Assembly (NCBI RefSeq): GCF_900111165.1
Contig: NZ_FOGH01000003.1
Span: forward strand, 62,001 to 126,000
Length of the DNA stretch: 64,000 nt
From: Nitrosomonas sp. Nm51
GTDB taxonomy: Bacteria; Pseudomonadota; Gammaproteobacteria; Burkholderiales; Nitrosomonadaceae
Direction of reading: 5' to 3'
The notes beneath the pieces are model-generated. The model worked only from the letters and a program-made list of their open reading frames with translations. It did not search any database and was not told the DNA's origin. Every line of letters begins with the position of its first letter. Within the stretch, counting starts at the first letter, position 1. The position numbers and the translations under genes were made by a program. Below are positions 1 to 9,498 of the stretch, piece by piece.

Positions 1-266
1 TGCATTACTTTCCGGAAGCGCTTTCCGGCGGCCAGCGGCAACGCGTCTCAATTGCCAGAGCACTGGCAGGACAACCGAAAATAATTTTGGCTGACGAACC
101 GACAGCATCGTTGGACAGGCAAAGTGGACATGACGCCGTAGAGATTTTAAAGCGGCTTGCCAAAGAATCGAATACAACCATCCTGCTGGTCACGCATGAT
201 TACCGTATTCTCAATATTGCCGACCGTGTTGTTGAACTGGAAGATGGTGTGGTTAAAGCTGTGTAG
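1..266 (+). CDS. ABC transporter ATP-binding protein, C-terminal part
   Basis: The window opens inside this gene, and the reading frame begins at base 3. The visible 87 residues hold the ABC signature (LSGGQRQR), the Walker B stretch (IILADEPT, followed by the D-loop ASLD) and the H-loop (LLVTHD). They end with the short tail usual for small exporter ATPases of the LolD/MacB/DevA type. Such subunits hydrolyse ATP at the inner face of the cytoplasmic membrane to drive a partner permease. The permease should lie upstream of the window, so the substrate cannot be told from here. The family is certain; the subfamily is only a guess from the compact C-terminus. Confidence 0.9.
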   Translation, partial: HYFPEALSGGQRQRVSIARALAGQPKIILADEPTASLDRQSGHDAVEILKRLAKESNTTILLVTHDYRILNIADRVVELEDGVVKAV

Positions 267-345
267 AATCAGCGGGTAACTGTTTGCTAAAATATGGCCT
301 GTTGTCTGAACATGCCGCGAGCGCACAATGCATCATTCTTAAGGC

Positions 346-359
346 TTGATATAGATCAA
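346..359. promoter_or_regulatory. FNR/ANR-type binding site
   Basis: TTGATATAGATCAA is an exact match to the FNR/ANR consensus TTGAT-N4-ATCAA. It lies about 90 bases before the start of the small lipoprotein gene and about 80 after the stop of the ABC ATPase gene. A class II position would put transcription start near base 394. I see no strong -10 there, so the regulated promoter itself is not pinned down. Oxygen-dependent control of the lipoprotein gene is an inference. Confidence 0.5.
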
Positions 360-448
360 AATTCGACAAAAACATTACAGGTACTATCGTTACTTCGTAT
401 ATCACAAAATGATACCGGTCATTTTCAATCTCAATGGACTATAATTAT

Positions 449-592
449 ATGAAGAAATTAGCACTTGTTTTTGTTTTGCTGTCTGCATTTCTGTTTATGG
501 CATGTTCTCCATCAGCTCCGGATTCACCTAACCCGGACAGCTATGGACAGACCATACAGCCTGACCATAATGTACCAGCAGAACATCAATAA
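449..592 (+). CDS. small lipoprotein
   Basis: A 47-residue protein with a textbook lipoprotein signal: M-K-K, a hydrophobic run (LALVFVLLSAFLF) and the lipobox FMAC at about residue 19. The mature part is only about 28 residues, rich in Ser, Pro, Asp and Gln (SPSAPDSPNPDS). A small lipoprotein gene often sits upstream of dapF/lysA in proteobacteria (LptM/YifL type). This one lacks the conserved GQKGPLYLP-like stretch of LptM, so I do not assign that name. It sits just downstream of a perfect FNR-type box. Function unknown. The short length would let many gene callers miss it. Confidence 0.65.
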   Translation: MKKLALVFVLLSAFLFMACSPSAPDSPNPDSYGQTIQPDHNVPAEHQ

Positions 593-796
593 AAACGAAA
601 ATCGGCAGACTGAAAGTATCGTTAACAAGCGTCGTTAGCGCGCTGTTAGCCTGCTTTCAGCAGCCTTTCTGAAAGGCCACTTCACAACCCAAACCAAACC
701 ATTATTCAACGAACACTACGGATAAACGCTTTTTTCTGCGTTGTTTGTAAGTTCCTCAATCCTGCTTTCAATCGGATTCTCGCAGCAAACCATTTG

Positions 797-1306
797 ATGA
801 TTAACATCCTGCCACTGACAAAAACAGACCCTGCTTCAGTTTCTTTACTGGCCAGAGAAATTTGGTTCAGACATTACCGCGACATGCTGTCGAACGCACA
901 GATCCACTATATGCTGGCGCAACGTTATTGCCCAGTGCTGATTCAATCTCAACTGACTGAAGAAAATATCTGGTGGAAGAAACTGGTTAAAGACGGAACA
1001 ACCATCGGCTTTTCATGTTGCATGCGCACAAGCATGCAACATGTAATGAAAATCGATAAATTGTATATACATCATGGCCATCACCGCAAAGGTTATGGCA
1101 AAATGCTGGTTGATGACGCCGTTAAGACAATGCACTGTGCCGACTGCACCGCATTAATTCTGACTGTCAACAAACAGAATTACACTGCCATTCAGGCTTA
1201 CCGGCATTATGGATTTGAGATCACCGGGGACAGTGTCGTCGATATCGGTGGCGGTTTTGTTATGAATGATTACCTGATGTCGATAACACCTCGCGTTTCA
1301 ATTTGA
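797..1306 (+). CDS. GNAT family N-acetyltransferase
   Basis: A protein of about 169 residues with a GNAT fold. The acetyl-CoA binding segment reads HHRKGYGKMLV (motif A, Q/R-x-x-G-x-G/A), preceded by the strand KIDKLYIH and followed by LILTVNKQNYTAIQAYRHYGF, the usual motif B Asn-Ala-Tyr-x-x-x-GF region. These enzymes move an acetyl group from acetyl-CoA to an amine, but nothing here identifies the acceptor. A TTG codon precedes the ATG by one codon; I chose the ATG. The gene ends 15 bases before dapF and may share its transcript. Confidence 0.88.
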   Translation: MINILPLTKTDPASVSLLAREIWFRHYRDMLSNAQIHYMLAQRYCPVLIQSQLTEENIWWKKLVKDGTTIGFSCCMRTSMQHVMKIDKLYIHHGHHRKGYGKMLVDDAVKTMHCADCTALILTVNKQNYTAIQAYRHYGFEITGDSVVDIGGGFVMNDYLMSITPRVSI

Positions 1307-1321
1307 ACCATTTCATTTTAG

Positions 1322-2149
1322 ATGAATATTAAATTCACCAAGATGCACGGCCTCGGCAATGACTTTGTTGTTATCGACTGCATCAACCAGAACGTTTCAT
1401 TGAGTCAAAAACAAATACGGTTTATTGCTGACCGTCATTTTGGCATCGGTTGCGATCAGGTTCTGCTTGTGGAGAAGGCAACCGGTGGCGCCGACTTTTT
1501 TTACCGGATTTTTAATGCCGACGGTGGTGAAGTGGAGCAGTGCGGCAACGGTGCGCGATGTTTTGTTCGCTTTGTACACGACCGTGGTCTGACACAAAAA
1601 AACCCGGTCAAGGTCAAAACGCTTGGCGGTGAAATCACGCCGGTATTGCAAAAAAATGGTGACGTCACGGTGAATATGGGTACCCCGCGGTTTGCGCCAG
1701 AACAGATTCCCTTCATCGCTGATAAACAGGCCGTAACTTATTTACTTGATGTAGAAGGAAAGACTGTTAAAATTAGCGTGTTGTCAATAGGCAATCCGCA
1801 TGCGGTACGGATTGTTGAAAACATTGAAACAGCGCCGGTAAGCAACGAAGGCGCATTCATCGAAACACACCCGCGTTTTCCCAAACGGGTCAATGTCGGT
1901 TACATGCAGATTCAGAACCGTCAGCATATCCTGTTACGGGTATTTGAGCGGGGTGCGGGAGAAACACTGGCCTGCGGCACAGGCGCCTGTGCCGCAGTGG
2001 TGGCCGGAATCCGGCAAAACTTACTGGACACCCCGGTAACAGTCAGTACACGCGGTGGCGATCTTTCTATTTACTGGGGAGGCGATAATACACCAGTCAT
2101 GATGACTGGACCTGCCGTGACTGTATTTGAAGGTGAGATTAACCTGTAA
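1322..2149 (+). CDS. dapF: diaminopimelate epimerase
   Basis: Interconverts LL- and meso-diaminopimelate, the penultimate step of lysine synthesis and the source of the peptidoglycan cross-linking residue. It is cytosolic and cofactor-free. The 275-residue length is typical. Both catalytic cysteines are present: Cys74 in CGNGARC and Cys218 in ACGTGAC, the two halves of the pseudo-symmetric fold. The N-terminus [12 protein letters not shown] is the family signature. It follows the acetyltransferase gene closely and is followed after 86 bases by the DUF484 gene, an order common in beta- and gammaproteobacteria (dapF-DUF484-xerC). Confidence 0.98.
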   Translation: MNIKFTKMHGLGNDFVVIDCINQNVSLSQKQIRFIADRHFGIGCDQVLLVEKATGGADFFYRIFNADGGEVEQCGNGARCFVRFVHDRGLTQKNPVKVKTLGGEITPVLQKNGDVTVNMGTPRFAPEQIPFIADKQAVTYLLDVEGKTVKISVLSIGNPHAVRIVENIETAPVSNEGAFIETHPRFPKRVNVGYMQIQNRQHILLRVFERGAGETLACGTGACAAVVAGIRQNLLDTPVTVSTRGGDLSIYWGGDNTPVMMTGPAVTVFEGEINL

Positions 2150-2235
2150 GGCAACTGCCAGATTCAATGCAGCTTGATTACACCATGCATTCAATTATAC
2201 CCTGGGACTAAATATTCAGGCATCAAGGAAAAATA

Positions 2236-2943
2236 ATGAAAACGGAAGATGTTGCGCATTATCTTGTAAATCATCCCGACTTTTTTAATGAATACGCTGA
2301 TTTATTGAACGATCTGCAAATCCCGCATCCGCATCAGAATAATGTGGTTTCATTGCATGAACGGCAGGCGATCGCGCTTAGAGACAAAAATAAAGTGCTT
2401 CAGGACAAGCTGTTGGAGCTGATCAGCTTTGGCGAGGAAAACGATGCTATCAGCGAGAAAATGCATCGTTTGACAATCGCGTTACTGACTGCATACAATT
2501 TCGACGATTTTTTAAACGGACTTAAATATTGCCTGCAGGAGGATTTCGCTATTCCTTATTTTGTCATGCGAATATGGGGGCTTGACTTGGAAAATAAGGA
2601 TTATGATGAATTTGCTCAAACAAGTGAAGATGTCCATGCCATTGCTGCAAGCCTGAACCAGCCATATTGCGGCAACCACGTCGCCGACGGGATCAAAGCG
2701 TTATTTGCTGAGAATGCCGAGCATTTGCAATCCTTTTCCATGATACCGCTTACCACCACCCGGCCCACCGGCCTGCTGGTGCTGGCCAGTCCGGAGATTG
2801 AACGGTTTTATGCCGATATGGGTACTTTGCATTTAAAACGGCTCGGCGAACTTATCAGTGCTTCAATCGCGCGCCACACGCTGTCTGCAAGCAATCCGTC
2901 ACAAAATCAACACCAGCACCCGCCAGATGGACACCCAATCTGA
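2236..2943 (+). CDS. DUF484 family protein
   Basis: A 235-residue soluble protein of the DUF484 family, which has a GAF-like fold and is almost always encoded between dapF and xerC. The N-terminus VAHYLVNHPDFFNEYADLL is characteristic, followed by a helix (LHERQAIALRDKNKVLQDKLLELI) that looks like a coiled coil. The GAF-like part holds PLTTTRPTGLLVLASPEIERFYADMGTLHL. A ribosome-binding site (AAGGAAAA) precedes the ATG. Its last 17 bases overlap the likely xerC start, pointing to translational coupling. Its role is not established; conserved linkage with xerC suggests a link to chromosome processing. Confidence 0.93.
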   Translation: MKTEDVAHYLVNHPDFFNEYADLLNDLQIPHPHQNNVVSLHERQAIALRDKNKVLQDKLLELISFGEENDAISEKMHRLTIALLTAYNFDDFLNGLKYCLQEDFAIPYFVMRIWGLDLENKDYDEFAQTSEDVHAIAASLNQPYCGNHVADGIKALFAENAEHLQSFSMIPLTTTRPTGLLVLASPEIERFYADMGTLHLKRLGELISASIARHTLSASNPSQNQHQHPPDGHPI

Positions 2944-3817
2944 ATCTTTTGCAACGGCTTTTAATCGGCATCTTGTCAGCGAACGCCGCTTGTCAGCACA
3001 TACCTGTAAAAGTTACGCCCATGACATACACATTCTGTTCAAGCAACTCGCGCCCGCCACAGTGGGGCATGTACAGCCGCAGCATATCCGTCAGGTCATC
3101 ATACAACTGCATGGCAAAGGATACTCCGGCAGAAGTTTGGGCCGTATGTTATCGGCCTGGCGCAGATTTTATCACTTTCTGATACGTGAACACGGTTTCC
3201 ATCATAATCCATGCACCGGAATACGCGTTCCCAAGTCGCCCAAAAAGCTGCCGCATGCGCTGTCACCAGATGAAGCCGCGCAACTGTTGACTTTTACCGC
3301 TGTAAACCCCTTGATAATCCGTGACCGCGCCATGTTCGAGTTGTTTTACTCTTCGGGGCTGCGGCTGGCCGAACTGGCGCAGCTCGGGACCAATGATATT
3401 GATTTTCCGGACGGTACGGTGCGGGTTACCGGCAAAGGTGGAAAAACGCGTATTGTACCTGTTGGCAAAGTGGCAATTGAAGCTCTGCAGGAATGGACGG
3501 GTTACCGGAACAAAATTGCCAGATCCGGTGTCGATGCGCTGTTTTTGTCTCAGCACGGTAACGCAATCAGCGCCAGAACAGTCAGTCATCGATTGAAAAC
3601 GCACAGCAGACAACAAGGTCTGCACAAAAATGTACATCCGCACATCCTGCGGCATTCATTTGCATCACACCTGTTACAGTCAAGCGGCGATTTGCGTGCC
3701 GTGCAGGAGATGCTCGGACATGCGCATATCACGTCTACCCAGGTATATACACACCTTGATTTTCAGCATTTGACGCATGTATACGATGCCGCGCATCCCC
3801 GCGCGAAAAAGAAATAA
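2927..3817 (+). CDS. xerC: tyrosine recombinase XerC
   Basis: Site-specific recombinase that works with XerD at dif to resolve chromosome dimers. With the start at base 2927 (MDTQSESF) the protein is 296 residues, the usual XerC size. A longer frame is open upstream but would run deep into DUF484. All catalytic residues are visible: Arg146 (GLRLAE), Lys170 (TGKGGKTR), His239 and Arg242 (HILRH), His265 (LGHAH) and the nucleophile Tyr274 (VYTH). An N-terminal SAM-like DNA-binding domain covers about residues 5-90. It overlaps the upstream gene by 17 bases and precedes hslVU. Confidence 0.97.
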   Translation: MDTQSESFATAFNRHLVSERRLSAHTCKSYAHDIHILFKQLAPATVGHVQPQHIRQVIIQLHGKGYSGRSLGRMLSAWRRFYHFLIREHGFHHNPCTGIRVPKSPKKLPHALSPDEAAQLLTFTAVNPLIIRDRAMFELFYSSGLRLAELAQLGTNDIDFPDGTVRVTGKGGKTRIVPVGKVAIEALQEWTGYRNKIARSGVDALFLSQHGNAISARTVSHRLKTHSRQQGLHKNVHPHILRHSFASHLLQSSGDLRAVQEMLGHAHITSTQVYTHLDFQHLTHVYDAAHPRAKKK

Positions 3818-3939
3818 CGCAATCGATGCTATCGGAAAACCGCCCGCTTGTTTTTCCGTTCTCGGTTTCTGCCAAAATAGGCCGGCTTTAATCAGGTATA
3901 ATTCATTATTTGAATTATTCAGGCACATAAAAAATACCA

Positions 3940-4461
3940 ATGACAACAATCGTATCAGTAAGACGCGGGAACAGCCTTGCACTTGGCGGGGACGGTCAGG
4001 TTACCCTCGGCGCAGTCGTCGCCAAGTCAAGTGCAAGAAAAGTCCGCAGACTTTATCATGAAAAAATTCTTGCTGGTTTTGCTGGCGGAACGGCCGATGC
4101 ATTTACATTATTCGAACGTTTCGAGGGCAAACTTGAAGCACATCACGGTCATTTGATGCGATCCGCGGTCGAGCTCGCCAAAGACTGGCGTACCGATCGC
4201 ATGCTGCGCAGACTTGAAGCCATGTTAGTGGTCGCCAGTGAAGATTCGACACTGATCATCACCGGTGCTGGCGATGTCATCGAACCCGAATACGGGCTCG
4301 CCGCCATAGGCAGCGGTGGTTCTTATGCACACGCGGCAGCGCGCGCACTCCTGGAAAATACGGAATTGCCGCCCAGGGAAATTGTCAGTAAAGCGTTGAC
4401 GATCGCCGCTGACCTGTGCATCTACACCAACCAGGAACATGTCATCGAATCTATAAACTAA
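3940..4461 (+). CDS. hslV: ATP-dependent protease subunit HslV
   Basis: Peptidase subunit of the HslUV (ClpQY) protease, a two-ring dodecamer of threonine proteases that degrades misfolded and regulatory proteins in the cytosol. The 173-residue length fits. The start [10 protein letters not shown] exposes the nucleophile Thr2 after methionine removal. The stretch GGDGQVTLG and [31 protein letters not shown] are family hallmarks. It is followed after 60 bases by hslU, its ATPase partner, in the normal operon order. Confidence 0.98.
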   Translation: MTTIVSVRRGNSLALGGDGQVTLGAVVAKSSARKVRRLYHEKILAGFAGGTADAFTLFERFEGKLEAHHGHLMRSAVELAKDWRTDRMLRRLEAMLVVASEDSTLIITGAGDVIEPEYGLAAIGSGGSYAHAAARALLENTELPPREIVSKALTIAADLCIYTNQEHVIESIN

Positions 4462-4521
4462 TTCGCGGTTTCCTGCATATTCATACCGCATCCTTTTAAA
4501 CATTACATTTACACTAAAATC

Positions 4522-5856
4522 ATGTCTCAAATGACGCCACAGGAAATTGTCCATGAACTGGACAAGCATATTATCGGGCAGAACTCTGCCAAACGTGCAG
4601 TGGCCATTGCGCTCCGGAACCGATGGCGCAGGCAGCAAATTTCTGATCCACTGCGTCAGGAAATCACGCCCAAAAATATTCTCATGATCGGCCCCACGGG
4701 TGTCGGTAAAACCGAAATCGCGCGGCGTCTTGCCAAGCTGGCGGACGCGCCTTTCATTAAAATAGAAGCCACCAAATTTACCGAAGTCGGTTATGTCGGA
4801 CGCGATGTGGATTCGATTATCAGGGATCTGGTTGAAACGTCAATTAAACAGTTGCGCGAAAAAGAAACCAGAAAAAAGCAGCCGCTTGCGGAAGACCGCG
4901 CCGAAGAACGGATTCTTGACGCATTATTGCCGCCGGCGCGTAATTTTGATTCCCACCCCGGCACTACCGAAGAGAACAATTCAACACGGCAGAAATTTCG
5001 CAAAAGGCTTCGAGAAGGTGATCTCGATGATAAGGAAATTGATATCGAAATTGCCGCGCCCCGCGCCAGTATGGAAATTTTCGCACCCCCGGGTATGGAA
5101 GATCTGACTTCCCAAATTCAGGGGATGTTCCAGAATATGACCGGCGAAAAGAAAAGAACACGAAAACTGGCCATTCGTGAAGCTAAAAAGCTGCTCCTCG
5201 AAGAGGAAGCCGCCAAAATGGTCAATGATGAAGAACTGAAGCTCAATGCAATTCAGAATGTTGAACAAAATGGCATCGTTTTTTTGGATGAAATTGACAA
5301 AATAACCAGCCGTTCCGGTCATGTGTCGGGCGGCGACGTTTCCCGGCAGGGTGTGCAGCGCGATTTGCTGCCGTTAGTGGAAGGCACTACGATTTCCACC
5401 AAATACGGCATGATCAGAACGGATCATATTCTTTTTGTCGCCAGCGGCGCATTTCATTTGACGAAACCGTCCGATTTGATTCCCGAACTGCAGGGAAGAT
5501 TTCCGATACGTGTTGAGCTAACCAGCCTGAGCGTCAGTGACTTCGAGCAAATCCTGACCAATACCGATGCATGCCTGACACGACAGTATGAAGCGTTGCT
5601 GAAAACAGAAAGTATTGAACTCAAATTTTCACCCGATGCAATCAAGCGTCTTGCCGAAATCGCTTATTCCGTTAACAACAAAACTGAAAATATCGGTGCC
5701 CGGCGTTTGCATACTGTTATGGAGAAGCTGCTGGAGGATATTTCATTTAATGCGCCTAAACAGAGTGGGAAAACTATTGAAATTGACTCAGCGTATGTTG
5801 ACGAGCGTCTGGGGGATTTAGCCCAGAGCGAAGATCTGGCGCGTTATGTGCTGTAG
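4522..5856 (+). CDS. hslU: ATP-dependent protease ATPase subunit HslU
   Basis: AAA+ unfoldase of HslUV, which unfolds substrates and threads them into HslV. The 444 residues match the family. The P-loop GPTGVGKT is at residues 57-64, Walker B is FLDEIDK near residue 255, and a variable I-domain lies between (about 110-240). The C-terminal sensor-2 region holds [20 protein letters not shown]. The C-terminus DLARYVL matches the family tail that docks into HslV. A hairpin with an A/T tract follows the stop codon. Confidence 0.98.
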   Translation: MSQMTPQEIVHELDKHIIGQNSAKRAVAIALRNRWRRQQISDPLRQEITPKNILMIGPTGVGKTEIARRLAKLADAPFIKIEATKFTEVGYVGRDVDSIIRDLVETSIKQLREKETRKKQPLAEDRAEERILDALLPPARNFDSHPGTTEENNSTRQKFRKRLREGDLDDKEIDIEIAAPRASMEIFAPPGMEDLTSQIQGMFQNMTGEKKRTRKLAIREAKKLLLEEEAAKMVNDEELKLNAIQNVEQNGIVFLDEIDKITSRSGHVSGGDVSRQGVQRDLLPLVEGTTISTKYGMIRTDHILFVASGAFHLTKPSDLIPELQGRFPIRVELTSLSVSDFEQILTNTDACLTRQYEALLKTESIELKFSPDAIKRLAEIAYSVNNKTENIGARRLHTVMEKLLEDISFNAPKQSGKTIEIDSAYVDERLGDLAQSEDLARYVL

Positions 5857-5858
5857 GC

Positions 5859-5895
5859 AAAATAAAAAAAGCATCTCTGGGCAGAGATGCTTTAC
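5859..5895. terminator. rho-independent terminator, probably bidirectional
   Basis: A perfect 9-bp stem, AGCATCTCT pairing with AGAGATGCT (5870-5878 and 5883-5891), has a four-base loop. It is preceded by an A-rich tract (5859-5870), which becomes a strong U tract on the minus strand, and followed by a weak TTT on the plus strand. It sits just after the hslU stop and downstream of the leftward transporter gene, so it can end transcription of both converging units. Confidence 0.75.
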
Positions 5896-6136
5896 AAGTA
5901 CAATCACAAGGAGAGAAAACAAGCGTTCGACTTCTGCTGGTGCATCGATGAACAAACTTGATTAGTCACCATTATACTGATACCACTTTCGTTTATTTAC
6001 ATGATAAGCTGGCAAACTACCGCCCATTTCGCGTGTTTGCATTCGTCTGCGCAGTAAAGTGCAGTCAGCGGGAAAGGTAAGTGGCGGCTACTCTTTCACA
6101 AAGCTGCTTACCAGCTGCACAGACTGAGTTTCCGGA

Positions 6137-7786
6137 TCATGCATTGCGAAAACGTGAGCGTTTCACCAGTACAATGGATGCGACCGGCAACACCAGACCA
6201 ATGATGGTTACCGTTATCAGCAAGTGACCCAGTTCGCTATAGTCTGCTGGTATGACGATTTCACCGGTAATTGTGTCCTTCACCTCACGCGTTACTTCGT
6301 AAATCTGATTCAGATATTTGGTGCCCAGCTGTGAAGCGGACAGTGCCAGGTTGGTAAACGACGCCATTACCGCAAAGAACGTTGCTTTGAGTTTGTCCGG
6401 CGCGGAATTCGCAATCCATGCCAGCATCGGTATCATGGCGATCTGCCCCAGCGGAGATTCCAGCGCCGTATCGATCAGCGCGATAAAACGCGCATCCACG
6501 ACACCACCCGTCAATGCGGCAGTCCATTCATGCAGACCAAAATACATGCCGATAATCGGCAGCGATAAAAAAGTACCGGCGATCGTCAGAAAACCAATAA
6601 TATAGGCGATAGAACGTTCTGCCATAAAACGCCGAAAAATGAACATGCCGAATAGCGTCAGGGTGGCTCCAACCAGTGATAGCACAGCAAGAAACTGTTG
6701 ATCAAAGCCCAGTTCATCGATCATCCACCAGGTTGAACCGGCACCCGGTCCCGGAATGGCGCGGAAAATAAACACCAGAAATGCAGTTCCCACAAGAACA
6801 TGACGCGCCTCAGGTTCAAGCTCATTCGTCAACCGCCACATTAAAAACAGAACAATCGACATGGATATCAGGAAAATCACTTCTTCCGCCCCCGGCATAC
6901 GACTCAAACCCACTGCCAGCGAAGTAAGGGTAAAAAACAGACCGCCACCCAGAATCCACCAGTTTACCGGCGGTGGTTCAGTATGAATTGCCAGCAGTCT
7001 GGCCGATTCCAGCCTGCTGTAACCCTGGGATACTAATTGCTGGATATTGCGCCTGCGCAGCCATGATGCCAGCATCACCCCCAGAACCGATACCATGGGA
7101 ATGATGAGCGCAAGCTGGTATACCAGCAAATATACCGCCTCTTTTTCATCTTCTGGTAACGTGGCGGCATCGCGCAGCAAGAAGACATTCACCACCGATA
7201 CCAGAATACCGCCGCCAATAATGGCCACCCGGCCTAACGTCTGCATCGTGACATGCATCAACTTGCGCGTCTGAGCGTCCAGTTTGGTTCCGTTTTCATC
7301 AACACGCGGCACGGCTTCCACAGTCATCGCATCGGCGACAACATCCTGCAAGACGTAACCAATCGGTGCAAGCAGCGCGGAGACAACATACCAGGTTTCG
7401 ATAGAAGCCATTGACGCCATGAATTCCGTATGTCCGAGCAGACCGATCATGATGCCCAGGCTTAGCATGATCAAGCTGGCTCCGAGATAGACCAGAAGGC
7501 TTTTCCAGCGCCACATCAGATCAACCAGGTGACCAAGCGGCATTTTTAACGCCCATGGCAGCATCATCCAGAAACCAAGCATGGCCAGAAATTCCGCGGA
7601 TAATCCAAGTTTTTCCTTAACATAAAACGTTCCAACTATACCTGTTAATCCCGAAATACCTGCGGCAACATAGACCATCAACGGCGGCATGTAAGACAGC
7701 CGCATCTCCCGTCCAAGCGATATTATGTTTGCATTGAACCAGTGACTGACGACAGCAAAGAGACCCGTAGCAGAGAAAATTTTCAT
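6137..7786 (-). CDS. MFS-type membrane transporter, BT1/folate-biopterin-like
   Basis: A 549-residue protein with about 12-14 hydrophobic segments. The stretches WMMLPWALKMPLGHLVDLM and LLAPIGYVLQDVVADAMTVEAVPR resemble the BT1 (folate-biopterin transporter) branch of the major facilitator superfamily more than classical drug exporters. A cytoplasmic loop near the middle (about residues 245-270) is charged (LRRRNIQQLVSQGYSRLES). The substrate is unknown and I do not claim folate. It is transcribed alone and leftward, converging on hslU with a shared hairpin between them. Family confidence is moderate; that it is a multi-pass transporter is clear. Confidence 0.75.
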   Translation of the reverse strand: MKIFSATGLFAVVSHWFNANIISLGREMRLSYMPPLMVYVAAGISGLTGIVGTFYVKEKLGLSAEFLAMLGFWMMLPWALKMPLGHLVDLMWRWKSLLVYLGASLIMLSLGIMIGLLGHTEFMASMASIETWYVVSALLAPIGYVLQDVVADAMTVEAVPRVDENGTKLDAQTRKLMHVTMQTLGRVAIIGGGILVSVVNVFLLRDAATLPEDEKEAVYLLVYQLALIIPMVSVLGVMLASWLRRRNIQQLVSQGYSRLESARLLAIHTEPPPVNWWILGGGLFFTLTSLAVGLSRMPGAEEVIFLISMSIVLFLMWRLTNELEPEARHVLVGTAFLVFIFRAIPGPGAGSTWWMIDELGFDQQFLAVLSLVGATLTLFGMFIFRRFMAERSIAYIIGFLTIAGTFLSLPIIGMYFGLHEWTAALTGGVVDARFIALIDTALESPLGQIAMIPMLAWIANSAPDKLKATFFAVMASFTNLALSASQLGTKYLNQIYEVTREVKDTITGEIVIPADYSELGHLLITVTIIGLVLPVASIVLVKRSRFRNA

Positions 7787-7825
7787 GGATTGTTATTGTT
7801 AGTTAAGTTTGGCGTTCAATGTGTT

Positions 7826-7962
7826 CTAGTGCTCTATCAATATGATATTGCCGGGTTCAGTGAGCTTGTCAGTGTACATGGCAAGGCGTGCCTTGCAGGC
7901 AATAGCCTATTCTATTGCAAAAGGCGCAACACAGACCATGGGCGCTGACAAGCTCACCCACA
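7826..7962 (-). mobile_element. truncated CTAG-ended MITE-like element
   Basis: This stretch begins CTAGTGCTCTATCAATATGA and matches, over about 137 bases, the reverse complement of the right half of the complete element at 19792..20060. It carries the same terminal inverted repeat and the same interior (TTGTCAGTGTACATGGCAAG, then CAAAAGGCGCAAC, then GACAAGCTCACCCACA). The match stops after GCTCACCCACA, so the other end is missing. It contains no gene. The rest of the roughly 700-base gap (7787-8499) shows no coding region I can support. Confidence 0.7.
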
Positions 7963-8323
7963 GACCGCCGGCAGGCAATGATACAGGTTTCGAATTGCTT
8001 GAGCGGTCGGGCTGCAGATAATGCAGATAATGTTGTGCATGTTGATCAAGGTAGAGGTCTCAAGACTGGAATTATTGAACAGTTTTTTACCTGCAGGTTG
8101 ATGAAAAACGTTTTCGAGGCAGGCGACGCAAGCAAAACGCAGCGGACAGCCATCATGCTCACCCGGAGGGCGGGGCAGGGTGTACCGGGTAAAAATCGGC
8201 GTTTATATAATAAATGCGCATAGATGTACATTTTTCAGCCTGTTTTTAACGCTGCAGCAGTAGCCCAGATAGTTTTTCAACGCCCTGTTAGACTGGTGAA
8301 TATACCAATACAAGTTATTACTC

Positions 8324-8357
8324 AAGCCAAACACCGGGTTAAGCCAAACACCGGGTT
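8324..8357. repeat. two tandem copies of a 17-base unit
   Basis: AAGCCAAACACCGGGTT occurs twice in direct succession with no mismatch, in the non-coding stretch downstream of ispH. The unit contains nothing recognisable. It may be a replication-slippage duplication. Confidence 0.8.
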
Positions 8358-8499
8358 GAAAATATACTCTGCCAAACAGAGAGCGAATCGGAATTTTGTT
8401 TATGCGCGATGCAGCTTATATAATGTTGGAAGAAAGTGCTGGTGATTTCATTCGTCTATCAGATAAGAGCACCCCAATTTGAAAGGGTCGTTATAAATT

Positions 8500-9444
8500 T
8501 CACGCTCTTGGCAGCGGGAACACTACGGATTCGACCACGCCGCCTAATTCTTCTACTGAAACTTCTTCACCGGTTTGTTCTGCACCAATTTGCCTAATAC
8601 GTGCTATCACCTGTTGAACCAGTATTTCCGGTGCGGACGCACCTGCGGTAATGCCGATCTGATGTTTGTTTACAAACCAGTTATCTGTTAGCTGCTGGGC
8701 ATTGTCCACCATATAAGCCTCGACGCTGGCATTACGCGCAACTTCACATAACCGATTGGAATTAGAGCTATTAGGGGAGCCGACCACAATAACCAGGTCG
8801 CACTGTTTCACCATTTTTTTTACCGCATCCTGCCGATTCTGCGTGGCATAGCAGATATCGTCTTTCTTGGGGCCGGTAATCAGTGGAAAACGTCTTTTCA
8901 AGGCATCTACAACCCGGGCCGCATCATCGACAGATAACGTCGTCTGTGTAACATAAGCCAAATTCGATTCATCTTTGACCTGAAGATTTTCAACATCACC
9001 TTCAGTTTCGACAAGATACATGCCTTTGTCCGCGCCTTCTGCCTGTCCCATTGTCCCTTCGACCTCAGGATGTCCCTGATGTCCAATCATGATAATTTCC
9101 TTGCCTTCCTTACGCATCTTGGCCACTTCCACATGTACTTTTGTTACCAGTGGGCACGTTGCATCGAATACCTGAAGCTCTCTTTCCGCCGCTTCCCTGC
9201 GAACCGCATGAGAGACACCGTGGGCGCTGAAAATCAAAATACTGTCTTTTGGCACTTCATCCAGCGTTTCGACAAAAACAGCGCCCTTTCTTTCCAAGTC
9301 TTCTACAACAAAACGGTTGTGCACGACTTCATGACGCACATAAATCGGCGCACCATGCATCGATAGTGCGCGCTCCACAATCCCAATTGCACGGTCGACT
9401 CCTGCACAGAAACCTCTGGGATTTGAGAGTAATACTCTGATCAT
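8500..9444 (-). CDS. ispH: 4-hydroxy-3-methylbut-2-enyl diphosphate reductase
   Basis: The last enzyme of the MEP pathway, reducing HMBPP to IPP and DMAPP with a 4Fe-4S cluster; cytosolic. I place the start at [16 protein letters not shown] because GGAG lies about 9 bases before that ATG, which gives 314 residues, the normal size. An in-frame ATG five codons upstream (9459) is possible. The cluster-binding cysteines are in [17 protein letters not shown] and ICYATQNRQ. The HEVVHN and [14 protein letters not shown] motifs are intact. It stands alone, 55 bases downstream of the DAHP synthase gene on the same strand. Confidence 0.97.
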   Translation of the reverse strand: MIRVLLSNPRGFCAGVDRAIGIVERALSMHGAPIYVRHEVVHNRFVVEDLERKGAVFVETLDEVPKDSILIFSAHGVSHAVRREAAERELQVFDATCPLVTKVHVEVAKMRKEGKEIIMIGHQGHPEVEGTMGQAEGADKGMYLVETEGDVENLQVKDESNLAYVTQTTLSVDDAARVVDALKRRFPLITGPKKDDICYATQNRQDAVKKMVKQCDLVIVVGSPNSSNSNRLCEVARNASVEAYMVDNAQQLTDNWFVNKHQIGITAGASAPEILVQQVIARIRQIGAEQTGEEVSVEELGGVVESVVFPLPRA

Positions 9445-9498
9445 TTCATTTTTCTCCATGAAAAGATGCGTAAAAATACATCAATCGATAAACTGATT

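Noticed and set aside
440-445. TATAAT as a -10 promoter box for the small lipoprotein
   Set aside because: It ends only three bases before the ATG, so transcription would start inside the coding region. The promoter must lie further upstream.
449-592. LptM identity for the small lipoprotein
   Set aside because: The conserved GQKGPLYLP-like stretch is missing. Position upstream of dapF alone is not enough.
630-670. Hairpin GCCTTT-CTG-AAAGGC as a terminator after the small lipoprotein
   Set aside because: No T tract follows the stem, so termination is not supported.
8046-8231. Minus-strand frame of 61 residues upstream of the transporter gene
   Set aside because: No start signal, no domain and no conservation cue. 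It lies in the non-coding stretch with the truncated MITE.
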